DNA from: an uncultured Sphingopyxis sp.
Lineage (GTDB): Bacteria > Pseudomonadota > Alphaproteobacteria > Sphingomonadales > Sphingomonadaceae
NCBI GenBank assembly: GCA_937873425.1
Contig: CALMYE010000006.1
Coordinates: 1 to 47,317, forward strand
Length of the DNA stretch: 47,317 bases
Direction: 5' to 3'
Positions 8,801 to 16,519 of this stretch are shown here, piece by piece. Position numbers and translations under genes: made by a program. Below the pieces are notes generated by a model. The model had not been told where the DNA came from. It did not search any database and was given only the letters and a program-made list of their open reading frames with translations. Position 1 is the stretch's first letter. Every line of letters starts with the position of its first letter.

Positions 8801-9127
8801 CTGGAGAGCAACCGCGGCGACAAGACTTCTGCGCTTGAGGCAATCGGCGAACTGGCAGTCGAACGGATCCTGTCCGGCAAAGATGGTTCCCGTGACGCGG
8901 CGATCGGGGAAGATGCAAGCAAGCCGTCACTGGCAGACCTCGAACGCAAACTGGATCTCGGTAGCACCCCCGGTGTCGCCGCCGAGGAGATGAACGAAAA
9001 ATCTGCCAGCAACGGAGCGGACACCGACATCGCCAACCCGAGGGGAGAGAATGGTGCTGGAAGGCCCGCGGCCCCGGCCCCGCGCGAAGAAACTCAGCTC
9101 GATCGGTCGAAAGGGCTTGAGTTGTGA
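5894..9127 (+). CDS. traI: MobF conjugative relaxase-helicase TraI (TrwC-like)
   Basis: 1077 aa from ATG 5894. The N-terminal relaxase (residues 1-300) starts MTVSIGKVHSAGGAAAYF and has candidate nicking tyrosines Y17 and Y23/Y24 and the metal-binding triad H145, H156, H158 in HDTSRATDPQSHIHAVIAN. A RecD/TraI-type SF1 helicase follows, with Walker A GRAGAGKST at 508-516, DEASMIS as motif II and a C-terminal YAINTHMAQGITNE motif. It should nick oriT, stay bound to the 5' end and unwind the transferred strand. It is closer in size to TrwC (about 970 aa) than to F TraI (1756 aa), so the extra F-specific C-terminal modules are absent. Confidence 0.94.
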   Translation: MTVSIGKVHSAGGAAAYFAADNYYTAEQSEAVSAWAGEGAKDLGLSGTVDTATFERILNGELPDGTQIGDPDTRDSGRDFTFSMPKSASLLALVSGDKRILAAHMETVKQTMVWAERNLAEARVHVDGKDVAVRTGNLVYALFPHDTSRATDPQSHIHAVIANLSRLPEQFRNPDRVDEKTGEVIRDDGWRAWHNGTMYKASATLTSMANAILREKIEALGYKTEITGKHGAFELLGPNGEKINKEALDGFSKRGNDIKAKAEELGVHSPEGRRAITQRTRDPKMDAGDRAELAERWRAEARDYRYNGDQIYAMALARSRERSSPIERGILAVSTAIRDSRDRLVDYLKRPEDPLVDSGLAKLTRTPATARTQYATASAIRILGEREAVFSTADVIKTAVDLGETGVTPERIERRIAELVEKGEIVPETSQRLDKAIDMITTREAIKQERRILKAMDTGAGEARPLMSAEVARDRLQELAAPRELNTEQLAAAIQIVSSPDRIVLVQGRAGAGKSTMLQPVAKAEAIDATARLLGAEDAKSILLTADMRGDAQALAFQNKMVADLRTDTGMEARTVDSFIYSNEKFLNGEASAEAFAARKADLAGAYLVVDEASMISNERMDKLTAIANLMEVGRLAIIGDRKQLMPVDAGKSFSVMQARAIQDQLPVSEVKINMRQKTEDMRLVADLADAGNVRGAIAILGERVIESKNRIAAAAGAWLALPADERYKTTLLPSSRDGRSEANQIIQDGLKAEGTLKGEGRAFNVRETLQLTREEYRYARNWKAAHLLEVGSHDNGLGLPKGDYHIERVFENGRVQLRDMRGRKHRVEPSKIDPNGKLNRLKLSNEKRIEVHEGERIRWTDSDKRDGRGMINATIASIEKVDRDGIIVKLSDGERRELKNGDPMLKRMDLAYAINTHMAQGITNETVFSVMGAGETNLSNARAFLVNHTRQQMDVRLFTDDKAKLIRQLESNRGDKTSALEAIGELAVERILSGKDGSRDAAIGEDASKPSLADLERKLDLGSTPGVAAEEMNEKSASNGADTDIANPRGENGAGRPAAPAPREETQLDRSKGLEL

Positions 9128-9230
9128 TTGCGGCAAACGCACCCGCCCCGATTGAACTCCGCCCGTATAGCGTTTGCGCTAACGATCCATTTCGGGGGCT
9201 GACGCTCTGCCTTCGCAAACTTCCACAGAC

Positions 9231-9276
9231 TGTCATGGATGACACTTTACCCTCCGGCAAAGTGTCATCCATGACA
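9231..9276. promoter_or_regulatory. Nested palindromic operator or hairpin
   Basis: An 18-bp perfect inverted repeat, TGTCATGGATGACACTTT (9231-9248) and its complement (9259-9276), encloses a 10-base loop. Each arm is itself a palindrome, TGTCAT gg ATGACA and TGTCAT cc ATGACA, with centres 32 bp apart, about three helical turns. This suits two stacked dimer-binding sites controlling the gene at 9323. A transcript from traI would also fold here; a T-run lies 9 bases beyond the stem, so a terminator role cannot be excluded. Confidence 0.7.
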
Positions 9277-9322
9277 AAGTGCCCGATTTTTTGGGCTGGG
9301 GGATTCACTTTTCGTTCTAGAT

Positions 9323-9928
9323 GTGCATGATTCCTACATGCTTCAGAACCTTGCGCAGCACGGCGATAATGGGCCGCCAATCGATATGCCGAGCATGATG
9401 GAAGCGCTGGCGCAAAACTCCGCCCGCCCGCGCTATGCTTTCATGGTTCTCAACCTCATTGCGAGTATCGCCGGCCCGGATGGAAGGGCGGGGCCGCTCG
9501 TTGTCACCGATGGTTCGGCGGCGACCATTCGGGATTGGCTTTGCGACGCCTTGGCCCCCATGGGCTCTCGCGATCCGCGTCGTAAGGCGTTAGCTGATCG
9601 CGTGAAATCTGAACTTGTAAGCGATGGGCGCCTCCCCGCCGATGCTGTTGCCGCCAAGACTATAATCGACGATGAGCTACGGCAGCGCGTTCGTACGGCG
9701 GGAAGGGCCAACGTCAGCCGGGCAGTCTCGGATCTCGTGCGCGCGGGAATGCTGCATCGGCATTATCAAGGCTATCGCGTCGACCACTACAATCGCGGCG
9801 CGCGCCGTCAGGCGGTCTACACGCTATCGCGGGTTGCACGCGAATTGCTGCAAACGGCGACGGTGGGTCGTTCGACCTCCGGGACGCCCGGTGAGGACAG
9901 CTTGCCGCTTTTTTCATACGCCCGCTAG
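9323..9928 (+). CDS. Winged-helix-like protein downstream of traI
   Basis: 201 aa from GTG 9323, or 196 aa from ATG 9338; neither has a strong ribosome-binding site. Residues about 130-185 (RANVSRAVSDLVRAGMLHRHYQGYRVDHYNRGARRQAVYTLS) look like a winged helix: a recognition helix, then a basic β-wing. The N-terminal 120 residues are helical and unassigned. A transcriptional regulator acting on the nested palindrome 50 bp upstream is the simplest reading. A replication-initiator role is a weaker alternative because winged helices occur there too. No family recognised with confidence. Confidence 0.6.
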   Translation: MHDSYMLQNLAQHGDNGPPIDMPSMMEALAQNSARPRYAFMVLNLIASIAGPDGRAGPLVVTDGSAATIRDWLCDALAPMGSRDPRRKALADRVKSELVSDGRLPADAVAAKTIIDDELRQRVRTAGRANVSRAVSDLVRAGMLHRHYQGYRVDHYNRGARRQAVYTLSRVARELLQTATVGRSTSGTPGEDSLPLFSYAR

Positions 9929-10031
9929 CTTGAGTAGTTGCAGCGAAAAAGGGTCACTTCGCACTTGCAGCATAATCCTGCGCTTCCCATATACAGATCG
10001 CCTTTCAGGCATCCTCTCCCAAAACTTATCC

Positions 10032-10057
10032 GGGCCGGCGAAAGCTGGCCCCCTTTT
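10032..10057 (+). terminator. Rho-independent terminator closing the transfer-initiation region
   Basis: GGGCCGGC (10032-10039), GAAA tetraloop, GCTGGCCC (10044-10051), one G·T pair in the stem, then CCTTTTT. The hairpin stands alone between the 9323 gene and the restriction-modification gene. Apart from this, the 333-bp gap 9929-10261 holds no gene that I can support. Confidence 0.85.
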
Positions 10058-10261
10058 TATCTGTGAAGATTCAATAGCGATTTTCTAGGCCCATACAGGG
10101 GTCTGTTCTGCGGCCATATCGGTCGTTCGCGCCAGTTGAATTTGCCTGTTAGCAGGCCTACGTCAAGAGTGCTGGGTGATTGCTCCATCGTAATGATTGG
10201 CTACTAAAAGCGGGGGCTGCGCAAATAGGACGCAAGTTCCCTTGTTTGTTTCTGAGGGCGC

Positions 10262-13210
10262 ATGACACCACATGATTTTCTCCAAAAATGGCAAAACGTC
10301 GAGCTGAAGGAGCGCTCAGCCTCGCAAAGTCATTTCAATGATCTGTGTGCGTTGCTCGGTGTCCTCGACCCGGTCTCCGCCGATCGCAAGGGCGAGTGGT
10401 TCACCTTCGAAAAGGGCGCGAATAAGGCCAGCGGCGGCAACGGCTGGGCCGATGTCTGGCGCCGCGAATGTTTCGGCTGGGAGTATAAAGGGCGGCACGC
10501 CAATCTCGACAAGGCCTATAGCCAGCTGCTGCAATATTCGGTCGCGCTGGAGAATCCACCGCTGCTGATCGTATCCGACATGAACCGGATCGTGATCCGC
10601 ACCAACTGGACCAACAGCGTCCAGGAAACGCACGAGATCGCGCTCAACGACCTGACAGACGGTGCGGTGCGCGATCGGCTCAAGGCCGCATTTCTCGAAC
10701 CCGATCAGTTCAAGCCCGCGAAGTCACGCCAGGATTTGACCGAGGAGACCGCGCGCGAATTCGCCGGCATCGCCCAGCGGCTGTGGGATCGCGGGCACGA
10801 GGCGCACCGCGTCGCGCATTTCGTAAACCAGCTAGTCTTCTGCATGTTCGCTGAGGATGTCGGCCTCCTGCCCGACAACTTGTTCACCAAGATGCTGAGC
10901 GCCAGCCGGGTGCGGCCCGAACGCTTCGAGGGCAATGCCGCCAAGCTGTTCGGCGCGATGGCGGAGGGCGGCGACATCGACTTCACACCGATCGACTGGT
11001 TCAACGGCGGGCTATTCAGCGACAATAGCGTGCTGCCCGTCAGCAGTGAGGATATCGAGCAATTGCTCAGCGCCGCTCAACGCGACTGGAGCCAGATCGA
11101 CCCCTCGATCCTGGGCACTTTGTTCGAGCGTGGACTCGATCCTGCCAAGCGCAGCCAATTGGGCGCACATTACACCGATCGCGATAAAATCATGATGATC
11201 GTGCGCCCGGTAATTATCGAACCGCTCGAAGCCGAATGGGCTGAGGTCCGCGAGAAAATCGCGTCGGCTATGGATAAAGTCGCTGCAGCAAAAGCCCGCG
11301 TACCGAAAACGCAGAGTGAAGCGCGGAAAGTCTTTGCGGCCGCCAGGCGGGCCGAAGAGGCAGCGTATCGCGAAGCGCAAAGGCTGCGGAACGAGTTTCT
11401 GGTTAGACTAAAGGAGTTTCGTGTTCTCGATCCTGCCTGTGGGTCGGGCAATTTTCTCTACGTGGCGCTGAAAGCGCTCAAGGATATCGAACACCGCGCC
11501 AACATCGATGCCGAAACGCTCGGCCTAGACAAGGCCACTCCAGCTGTCGGGCCCGAAAATGTGCTGGGGATCGAGCTCAACCCCTATGCCGCCGAACTGG
11601 CGCGTGTTTCGGTCTGGATTGGTGAGATCCAGTGGATGCGCCGCAACGGCTTCGAGGCGGCGAAGAATCCAATCCTGCGGCCGCTGGACACTATCGAGTG
11701 TCGGGATGCGGTGTTGAATGCGGACGGCACGCGGGCGGAGTGGCCGGAGGCGGATGCCGTAGTGGGGAATCCGCCGTTCTTAGGCAATAAGAAGATGATC
11801 CGCGAATTAGGGGAGGATTACACACGGACGCTGCGAAACTCGTGGCCGGAGGTGCCGGGAGGAGTCGATCTCGTCTGCTACTGGTTCGCGAAGGCATGGG
11901 CGATGATGGCCGCCGGACGGCTGCACCGTGCGGGACTTGTCAGCACCAATAGCATCCGGGGCGGCGTAAATCGCGAGGTCTTGAAGCCAATAGTCGACGG
12001 TGGGCGCATCTTCGAAGCATGGAGCGACGAGGGCTGGACAGTAGAAGGCGCGGCGGTGCGTGTGTCGATTGTTTGCTTCTCACGGGGTGTCGTGGGACCG
12101 TCGGCTGGCCTAAATGGACTACCGGTTCCGCGCATCAATGCTGATTTAACCGGCGGCGCCAAGACGGTTGATTTGACGCAAGCAGCATCGCTCGCGTCGA
12201 ACAAGAACCTCGCATTTCAAGGTGTTAAGTTCGGTGGACCATTCGAGATCACCGGCGATGACGCACGGCGTCTCCTTATGTCCAGGGGGAACCCGAACGG
12301 TGCCAGCAACTCAGAAGTTGTGTGTCGCTGGATCACGGGTCTTGATCTAACACGACGGACAGAAGAGCGCTGGTGCATCAACTTCGATGGTATTTCGTCA
12401 GCCGCCGAAGCGGCATTATTCGAAGCGCCGTATGAACTGTTTGACCAGCAATGGGCGGCTGAAAATGCCCGGCGTGCCGCTGAGAATCCACCCCTGCCAC
12501 AACTTCGTGCAAACGAAGCTGCCTCGCTGGCGACGCGGTGGCTGCATCAGCGGTCGCGCCCCGAGCTTCGTGCGCGCATGTACGGTCTCGCTCGGTTCAT
12601 CGCGACGCCGGAAGTTTCGAAACACCGAATATTTTCTTGGCTGGCCGGGGGCACCCTGGCTTCGGGCTCCGTTTATTCAATCACCCGCGACGACGACACC
12701 AGCTTCGGCATCCTCCACTCGCGCTTCCACGAGTTGTGGTCGCTGCGCACGGGCACATCATTGGAGGACCGGCCCCGTTACACGCCCTCGAGCACCTTCG
12801 AGACCTTCCCCTTCCCCGAGGGCCTGACCCCGAACATGCCCGCCGCCGATTATGCGGACGATCCGCGCGCGCAGGCGATCGCAGCTGCGGCGTCGAGGCT
12901 CAACGAACTGCGAGACAACTGGCTTAACCCCGGCGATCTGGTGATGCGTGAGCCTGAAGTTGTGCCCGGCTATCCCGACCGCATCCTGCCCAAGGACGAG
13001 GAAGCGGCAAAGGAACTGAAGAAGCGCACGCTCACCAATCTCTACAATGCCCGCCCGCAATGGTTGGCGAACGCCCATGCCGCGCTCGATGAGGCGGTGG
13101 CCGATGCCTATGGCTGGGGCGAGGATTGGCGGGCAGGGGTACTGCACAATGACGTAATCCTCGCCCGCCTGTTCTCGCTGAACCAGATCCGTTCGGCTCG
13201 GGGAATTTGA
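10262..13210 (+). CDS. MmeI-like type IIL restriction-modification enzyme, single polypeptide
   Basis: 982 aa. The N-terminal nuclease carries D64-X9-E74-Y-K76 (within GWADVWRR...FGWEYKG), the same D-X9-E-X-K spacing as MmeI. A helical linker follows, then an adenine-N6 methyltransferase with SAM motif LDPACGSGNFL at about 388-398 and catalytic NPPF at 503-506, and a C-terminal part (about 620-900) that should be the target-recognition domain. Known for the family: one protein both methylates one strand of an asymmetric site and cuts at a fixed distance. Length matches MmeI (about 920 aa). No separate R, S or BREX/DISARM partner is adjacent, so it probably acts alone. Recognition sequence cannot be read. 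Confidence 0.85.
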   Translation: MTPHDFLQKWQNVELKERSASQSHFNDLCALLGVLDPVSADRKGEWFTFEKGANKASGGNGWADVWRRECFGWEYKGRHANLDKAYSQLLQYSVALENPPLLIVSDMNRIVIRTNWTNSVQETHEIALNDLTDGAVRDRLKAAFLEPDQFKPAKSRQDLTEETAREFAGIAQRLWDRGHEAHRVAHFVNQLVFCMFAEDVGLLPDNLFTKMLSASRVRPERFEGNAAKLFGAMAEGGDIDFTPIDWFNGGLFSDNSVLPVSSEDIEQLLSAAQRDWSQIDPSILGTLFERGLDPAKRSQLGAHYTDRDKIMMIVRPVIIEPLEAEWAEVREKIASAMDKVAAAKARVPKTQSEARKVFAAARRAEEAAYREAQRLRNEFLVRLKEFRVLDPACGSGNFLYVALKALKDIEHRANIDAETLGLDKATPAVGPENVLGIELNPYAAELARVSVWIGEIQWMRRNGFEAAKNPILRPLDTIECRDAVLNADGTRAEWPEADAVVGNPPFLGNKKMIRELGEDYTRTLRNSWPEVPGGVDLVCYWFAKAWAMMAAGRLHRAGLVSTNSIRGGVNREVLKPIVDGGRIFEAWSDEGWTVEGAAVRVSIVCFSRGVVGPSAGLNGLPVPRINADLTGGAKTVDLTQAASLASNKNLAFQGVKFGGPFEITGDDARRLLMSRGNPNGASNSEVVCRWITGLDLTRRTEERWCINFDGISSAAEAALFEAPYELFDQQWAAENARRAAENPPLPQLRANEAASLATRWLHQRSRPELRARMYGLARFIATPEVSKHRIFSWLAGGTLASGSVYSITRDDDTSFGILHSRFHELWSLRTGTSLEDRPRYTPSSTFETFPFPEGLTPNMPAADYADDPRAQAIAAAASRLNELRDNWLNPGDLVMREPEVVPGYPDRILPKDEEAAKELKKRTLTNLYNARPQWLANAHAALDEAVADAYGWGEDWRAGVLHNDVILARLFSLNQIRSARGI

Positions 13211-13351
13211 CGTTGAATTGTTCTACCGGAAGCCAGCGGAGCCATCGGTTGGGTTCCGGTCAACTAAGCGAAGAAGCGGCTAAATTGCGCCTCATAATCG
13301 CCATTCGCATCTAGGCACGGAGGTCCTGAAAGCCGAGGTTGGTCTGGATAC

Positions 13352-14287
13352 TTACAGGAACTTCTCCGCCAACTCGCGCTTGCCGCGGGGATCAACGTGC
13401 GTGATTCTGCGATCCTCGGGATAGTAGAAGCCGGTGACGTAGAGGTCGAACCTTCCGATCTCCACGCGCACCGAGATCTCATGATTGTCGTTCCACGTGT
13501 CCCTAAGCGACGCCTTGCATGTCTCGCCCCGCAGCTCGAAGTCGAACGATGAGTTCTCTCCATCCCAGTTTGCGACGGCGGTTCGGATGAGCGTTTCGCT
13601 GATCGCATCGCGCTTCTTCTGAGAGAGCATCTCAAGCGAGGACTCCTTGATCGGGCCGAACATGCCGCTGGCGTTCATGGCCTCCAAGATCTTGCGCATG
13701 TGCACGCCGGTGTGCTGGTTCACGAAAAGAGACGATCGCGATCCGTGCGGACTGCCAAGTATGAGTGAGCGGACGTTCCACCAGGTCTCAGCCACCTGCG
13801 CGCCGGTGGCTTCGGCGGCTGAGAGCTGCACAAACCAGGCCAGGGCGTCCCTGCTCTTGATGGTGCCGTCGGCCTCCAGCTCGACGTTGACGGCCACCAC
13901 GACGACCGGATGGGCGCTGTCCGCATAGAGCGGCTGCTCTAGCCGATAGGCGTCTAGGCCCGGCACCCGCCGCACCGCCTCCACGAGCCTGTCGGCTCCT
14001 TCGCCGGAATAAGGGCAGGTCACGAAACCCCTCACGAATTCCGTTGTAGGGTCTGCCTCCGCATATGTTGCCACCTGGGAGAGGCTGCCGATATGCTCCG
14101 ATCCGTGTCGAGGGGGAGCGGTAAGGATCGGATGCCAATCCGGGTAAGCGTCGACCGCGTTGCCCAGCTCTTCGATCAGGCCCTCGACTGCACGCCGGCC
14201 TGCCTCAGGATCCTTCAGGTTCTTCGTGAGGTAGTTGAGCGCCTTAGCGTTCTGCTGCGCGGCGACGGTAGGTGCGCGGAATTCCAT
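13352..14287 (-). CDS. Unknown protein divergent from the Gabija-like operon
   Basis: 311 aa; ATG 14287 with AAGGTGG about 10 bases upstream. No signal peptide, membrane helix or catalytic motif is obvious. It begins with a helical region (NAKALNYLTKNLKDPEAGRRAVEGLIEEL) and continues as a mixed α/β domain with VVVVAVNVELEADG and NVRSLILGSPHGSRSSLFVNQH. It shares a 150-bp divergent promoter region with the OLD-family gene, and its Shine-Dalgarno sequence lies inside the palindrome there, so the two may be co-regulated. Regulator, immunity-associated partner and unrelated passenger are all possible. I do not recognise a family. Confidence 0.65.
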   Translation of the reverse strand: MEFRAPTVAAQQNAKALNYLTKNLKDPEAGRRAVEGLIEELGNAVDAYPDWHPILTAPPRHGSEHIGSLSQVATYAEADPTTEFVRGFVTCPYSGEGADRLVEAVRRVPGLDAYRLEQPLYADSAHPVVVVAVNVELEADGTIKSRDALAWFVQLSAAEATGAQVAETWWNVRSLILGSPHGSRSSLFVNQHTGVHMRKILEAMNASGMFGPIKESSLEMLSQKKRDAISETLIRTAVANWDGENSSFDFELRGETCKASLRDTWNDNHEISVRVEIGRFDLYVTGFYYPEDRRITHVDPRGKRELAEKFL

Positions 14288-14288
14288 G

Positions 14289-14335
14289 ATTGATCCACCT
14301 TACGTAAGGAGTATATATTACGTGAATAGATCAAT
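14289..14335. promoter_or_regulatory. Divergent promoter with palindromic operator
   Basis: Plus-strand elements TTGATC (14290-14295) and TATATT (14314-14319), 18 bp apart, could drive the OLD/UvrD genes. The spacer contains a 12-bp perfect palindrome CCTTACGTAAGG (14298-14309), and the region is framed by ATTGATC (14289-14295) and GATCAAT (14329-14335). A dimeric repressor bound here would block both the promoter and initiation of the 14287 gene. This is AT-rich compared with its neighbours. Confidence 0.55.
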
Positions 14336-14443
14336 GCACGTAGTGTTGCAAGCGATGGCCGCGCCGGTACATTCAATTCGGCGCTTTCGTCCGGCGACAT
14401 GCGGCCATTCGTCGGCTAAAGCTCTGCGCTAGGGGGGATGAGA

Positions 14444-16519
14444 ATGCGGATAGTGCGGGCCAGAATTGAGAACTTCCGTCTTTTGCGGGATGTCGAAGTT
14501 GGGTTCGAGCAACGTACAACGCTCATCGTCGGGCGGAACAACAGCGGGAAGACTTCGATTGCGGAGCTGTTCCGGCGGCTCCTATCCGGCGGCAGTCTGG
14601 CGTTCCGGCTCGAGGACTTCTCTCTCGGGTGCCACGAGAGCTTCTGGCAGGCGCTGCAGACCTACCGCGCCGACCCGCAGGCCGCCGATGTCCTAGGGCA
14701 GCTGCCATCGATTCGGTTGGTTCTCGACATCGGATACGACACGGATGCGCCGGATCTCGGACCGCTGGGCAACTGCATCATCGACCTAAACGACGACTGT
14801 CACGAGGCCCGCCTGGAGTTTCGTTTCGGCCCGAAGGCGACAGCGCCCGAAGCTTTCTTTGCCGACCACCTGATACCGCTCGAAGACGCCGCAGACGACC
14901 GCTCCCGCTTCTTTCGGAACCTAAGCCAACGGCTCCCGTCCGCCTATGCGGGGACGCTTGAGGCCGTCGATCCCAACGATGCCACCAACCGCAAGTTGCT
15001 CGAGACCAAGTTGCTCACGACGCTGATCGGAGGCGGCTTCATCAACGCGCAGCGTGGTCTCGACGATGACACCATCCGCGAACGCGACGTCCTCGGCAAA
15101 GTTGTCGAGGTGCTGTTTCAGTCGGCTTTGACGGACGACATCAACCCCGAGAGGCGGACGACCGCGGAGCAACTTAAGGACGTGGTGGAGGCCATTCAGG
15201 GCGACGTCCACAACAGCTTCAATTCTGGGCTGACCTCGCTGCTGCCCACGTTCGATTTGTTTGGATACCCCGGTCTTTCAGATCCTGGGCTCGTGACCGA
15301 GACGAGCTTCGACGTGAACAAGCTCCTCAAGGACCACACGAGGGTTAGGTATCGGGGCGTCAACGGCATGACGTTGCCTGAGACCTACAACGGGCTGGGG
15401 ACGAGGAACCTCGTCTATATGCTCCTTCAGCTACTGCGCTTCTTCCGGGAGTATCAGGCGACACCGACATCGGCCGGTGTCCACCTCATCTTCATAGAGG
15501 AGCCTGAGGCGCACCTTCATCCGCAGATGCAGGAGGTCTTCATCCGGCAGCTCGAGCGTGTCGCGGCCGCGTTCGTGGCGCAGCTGAACGCTGATCGGCC
15601 TTGGCCGGTGCAGTTCGTTGTGACGACACATTCCCCGCACATGGCGAACGAGGCGCGGTTCGAGAGCCTCCGCTACTTCCTCTCCATTCCCGACGGCGAG
15701 CGCATGCGCCGTTCGGTCGTGAAGGATCTGCGTCAGGGCATGGCGGGCGCCGAGCTTGCGGTGCGCGAATTCCTTCACCAGTATCTCACGCTCTCACGCT
15801 GTGACCTGTTCTTCGCCGACAAGGCGATCCTGATTGAGGGCACGTCGGAGCGGCTCCTGCTTCCCTCCATGATCCGCAAGACTGACGAGGCGGCGGCCGG
15901 GCAGCCGCAGCTCAGCAGCCAATACCTGACCGTAATGGAGGTCGGCGGTGCGTACGCGCACCGGTTCTACGACCTTCTCAACTTCCTCGAGTTGCGCACG
16001 CTTATAATCACCGACATCGACTCCGTGGCTCCCAATGCCAGTAACAAGCGCGTGGCGGTCCCCGTGGCGCAGGGGACTTTCACCAGCAACGCGTGCATCA
16101 AGGAGTGGTTCTCGCCCGACGTGTCCCCGGCGCAGCTTCTGGCGAAGACGGCGGATGAGAAGATCAGCGCCGGCAGGCGCCTTGCCTATCAAATCCCTGA
16201 GGAGGATGGCGGACCCTCCGCCCGCAGTTTCGAGGACGCGTTCATCCTCGCCAACCCGGAGCTGTTTGAACTTGGCGAGGGGGATCGGGCGGATCTCGCC
16301 TATGAGCATGCGGCCGAACAGAAGAAGTCTAGCTTCGCCCTAGAGCACGCGATCGAGAGCACGGCTTGGAGGACGCCCAGATACATCGCCGAAGGTCTGC
16401 GGTGGCTCGCCGAAGGAAATCCCGCTCCGGTTCTACCGCCCGAGGCGGTGGCAGAGGAACTGGTCGCCGAGGTGATCGGGGTAGAAGTTGCCGACGGCGG
16501 ACAGCCCGCCCATGGCTGA
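14444..16519 (+). CDS. OLD-family ATP-dependent endonuclease (GajA-like)
   Basis: 691 aa. ATG 14444 is preferred to ATG 14438 because the GGGGGG at 14432-14437 is then correctly spaced. Numbering from 14438, Walker A is GRNNSGKTS at 32-40; an ABC-type Walker B LIFIEEPEAHLHP precedes VVTTHSPH. The C-terminal half is a TOPRIM domain with AILIEGTSE (metal-binding Glu) and LIITDIDS (DxD). This is the class 2 OLD architecture, paired with a UvrD-like helicase as in Gabija, where GajA nicks DNA when nucleotides are depleted. It is about 110 residues longer than the founding GajA (578 aa), with a Pro/Val/Ala-rich tail. Confidence 0.85.
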   Translation: MRIVRARIENFRLLRDVEVGFEQRTTLIVGRNNSGKTSIAELFRRLLSGGSLAFRLEDFSLGCHESFWQALQTYRADPQAADVLGQLPSIRLVLDIGYDTDAPDLGPLGNCIIDLNDDCHEARLEFRFGPKATAPEAFFADHLIPLEDAADDRSRFFRNLSQRLPSAYAGTLEAVDPNDATNRKLLETKLLTTLIGGGFINAQRGLDDDTIRERDVLGKVVEVLFQSALTDDINPERRTTAEQLKDVVEAIQGDVHNSFNSGLTSLLPTFDLFGYPGLSDPGLVTETSFDVNKLLKDHTRVRYRGVNGMTLPETYNGLGTRNLVYMLLQLLRFFREYQATPTSAGVHLIFIEEPEAHLHPQMQEVFIRQLERVAAAFVAQLNADRPWPVQFVVTTHSPHMANEARFESLRYFLSIPDGERMRRSVVKDLRQGMAGAELAVREFLHQYLTLSRCDLFFADKAILIEGTSERLLLPSMIRKTDEAAAGQPQLSSQYLTVMEVGGAYAHRFYDLLNFLELRTLIITDIDSVAPNASNKRVAVPVAQGTFTSNACIKEWFSPDVSPAQLLAKTADEKISAGRRLAYQIPEEDGGPSARSFEDAFILANPELFELGEGDRADLAYEHAAEQKKSSFALEHAIESTAWRTPRYIAEGLRWLAEGNPAPVLPPEAVAEELVAEVIGVEVADGGQPAHG

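Noticed and set aside
10262-13210. BREX PglX or DISARM methyltransferase
   Set aside because: The N-terminal D-X9-ExK nuclease and overall length fit MmeI, and none of the BREX (brxC, pglZ) or DISARM (drmA, drmB) partners is in the window.
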